From contig CAIYMZ010000158.1 in the NCBI GenBank assembly GCA_903927415.1, positions 1 to 6,502 of the forward strand: a stretch of 6,502 nucleotides of DNA, written 5' to 3'. Each line of letters starts with the position of its first letter. The first letter of the stretch is position 1. The DNA comes from an uncultured Alphaproteobacteria bacterium. Lineage in GTDB: Bacteria; Pseudomonadota; Alphaproteobacteria; Rickettsiales; UBA1997. Below are positions 6,345 to 6,502 of this stretch, piece by piece. The notes below the pieces were generated by a model, which saw only the letters and a list, made by a program, of their open reading frames with translations, searched no databases and was not told where the DNA came from. A program made the translations under genes and the position numbers.

Positions 6345-6502
6345 TATTTAGAAATCAATTTTTCCACCAACAAAACAATCGCTCCCACCCCAATCCCCGC
6401 CTCATCTTGCATCTTCACCTGCGAATTTTGTTCGATGAATTCGTCCTTCATAAAAAGTGATCTGAACTTAAAATTTTTGGAATCTAGCAAACCATTCGTC
6501 AG
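6344..6502 (-). CDS. dxs: 1-deoxy-D-xylulose-5-phosphate synthase, C-terminal fragment (partial)
   Basis: Only the last 52 codons are present; the gene continues past the right edge. The reading frame ends in NGLLDSKNFKFRSLFMKDEF, then IEQNSQVKMQDEAGIGVGAI and VLLVEKLISK. The pattern of a basic strand (FKFRSLF), then DEFIEQ, five residues later a Met, then EAGIG and a closing amphipathic helix matches the end of DXS (LPD.FIEQ.....M..EAGL...I), part of the transketolase C-terminal domain. DXS joins pyruvate and glyceraldehyde-3-phosphate in the first step of the MEP isoprenoid pathway, using thiamine diphosphate. The catalytic parts are outside the window, so the call rests on this short tail; another transketolase-family enzyme is the main alternative. 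The stop overlaps the folK start by one base. Confidence 0.7.
   Translation of the reverse strand: MTNGLLDSKNFKFRSLFMKDEFIEQNSQVKMQDEAGIGVGAIVLLVEKLISK

Overview
The window looks like a chromosomal segment of an AT-rich alphaproteobacterium, possibly of the Rickettsiales/Holosporales kind. The evidence is an alphaproteobacterial-type dCTP deaminase, ClpB and folate/isoprenoid housekeeping genes, weak or absent Shine-Dalgarno sequences, very tight gene packing, and a palindromic repeat of a style common in alphaproteobacteria. The taxonomic placement is an inference from sequence style, not a search result. I see no phage, transposase, CRISPR, tRNA or rRNA.

Layout. (1) Positions 47-1359, minus strand: dcd (dCTP deaminase) is followed, with a 4-base ATGA overlap, by an exported protein with an intradiol (protocatechuate) dioxygenase fold. 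That protein lacks two of the four iron ligands and resembles the non-catalytic alpha subunit PcaG. (2) Positions 1360-1448 form a short divergent intergenic region. (3) Positions 1449-3191, plus strand: a KefB/KefC-type (CPA2) cation:proton antiporter with a C-terminal TrkA-N/RCK domain. (4) Positions 3192-5756, minus strand: a complete clpB, whose stop codon abuts the antiporter stop with no spacer. (5) Positions 5757-5876: a 120-bp gap holding two inverted copies of a 33-nt palindromic repeat whose stems differ only by compensatory base-pair changes. (6) Positions 5877-6502, minus strand: folK (HPPK) preceded by the 3' end of a probable dxs, with stop and start overlapping as TAATG.

How the genes relate. 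The minus-strand order dxs-folK-(repeat pair)-clpB suggests one cluster for isoprenoid precursor and folate synthesis, with clpB either read through from it or separated from it by the hairpins. dcd supplies dUTP for thymidylate synthesis, a pathway that also consumes the folate cofactors that FolK helps make, but the two genes are in different transcription units here. The most unusual items are the exported dioxygenase-like protein translationally coupled to dcd, and the covarying palindrome pair upstream of clpB. I did not find a convincing novel multigene system.
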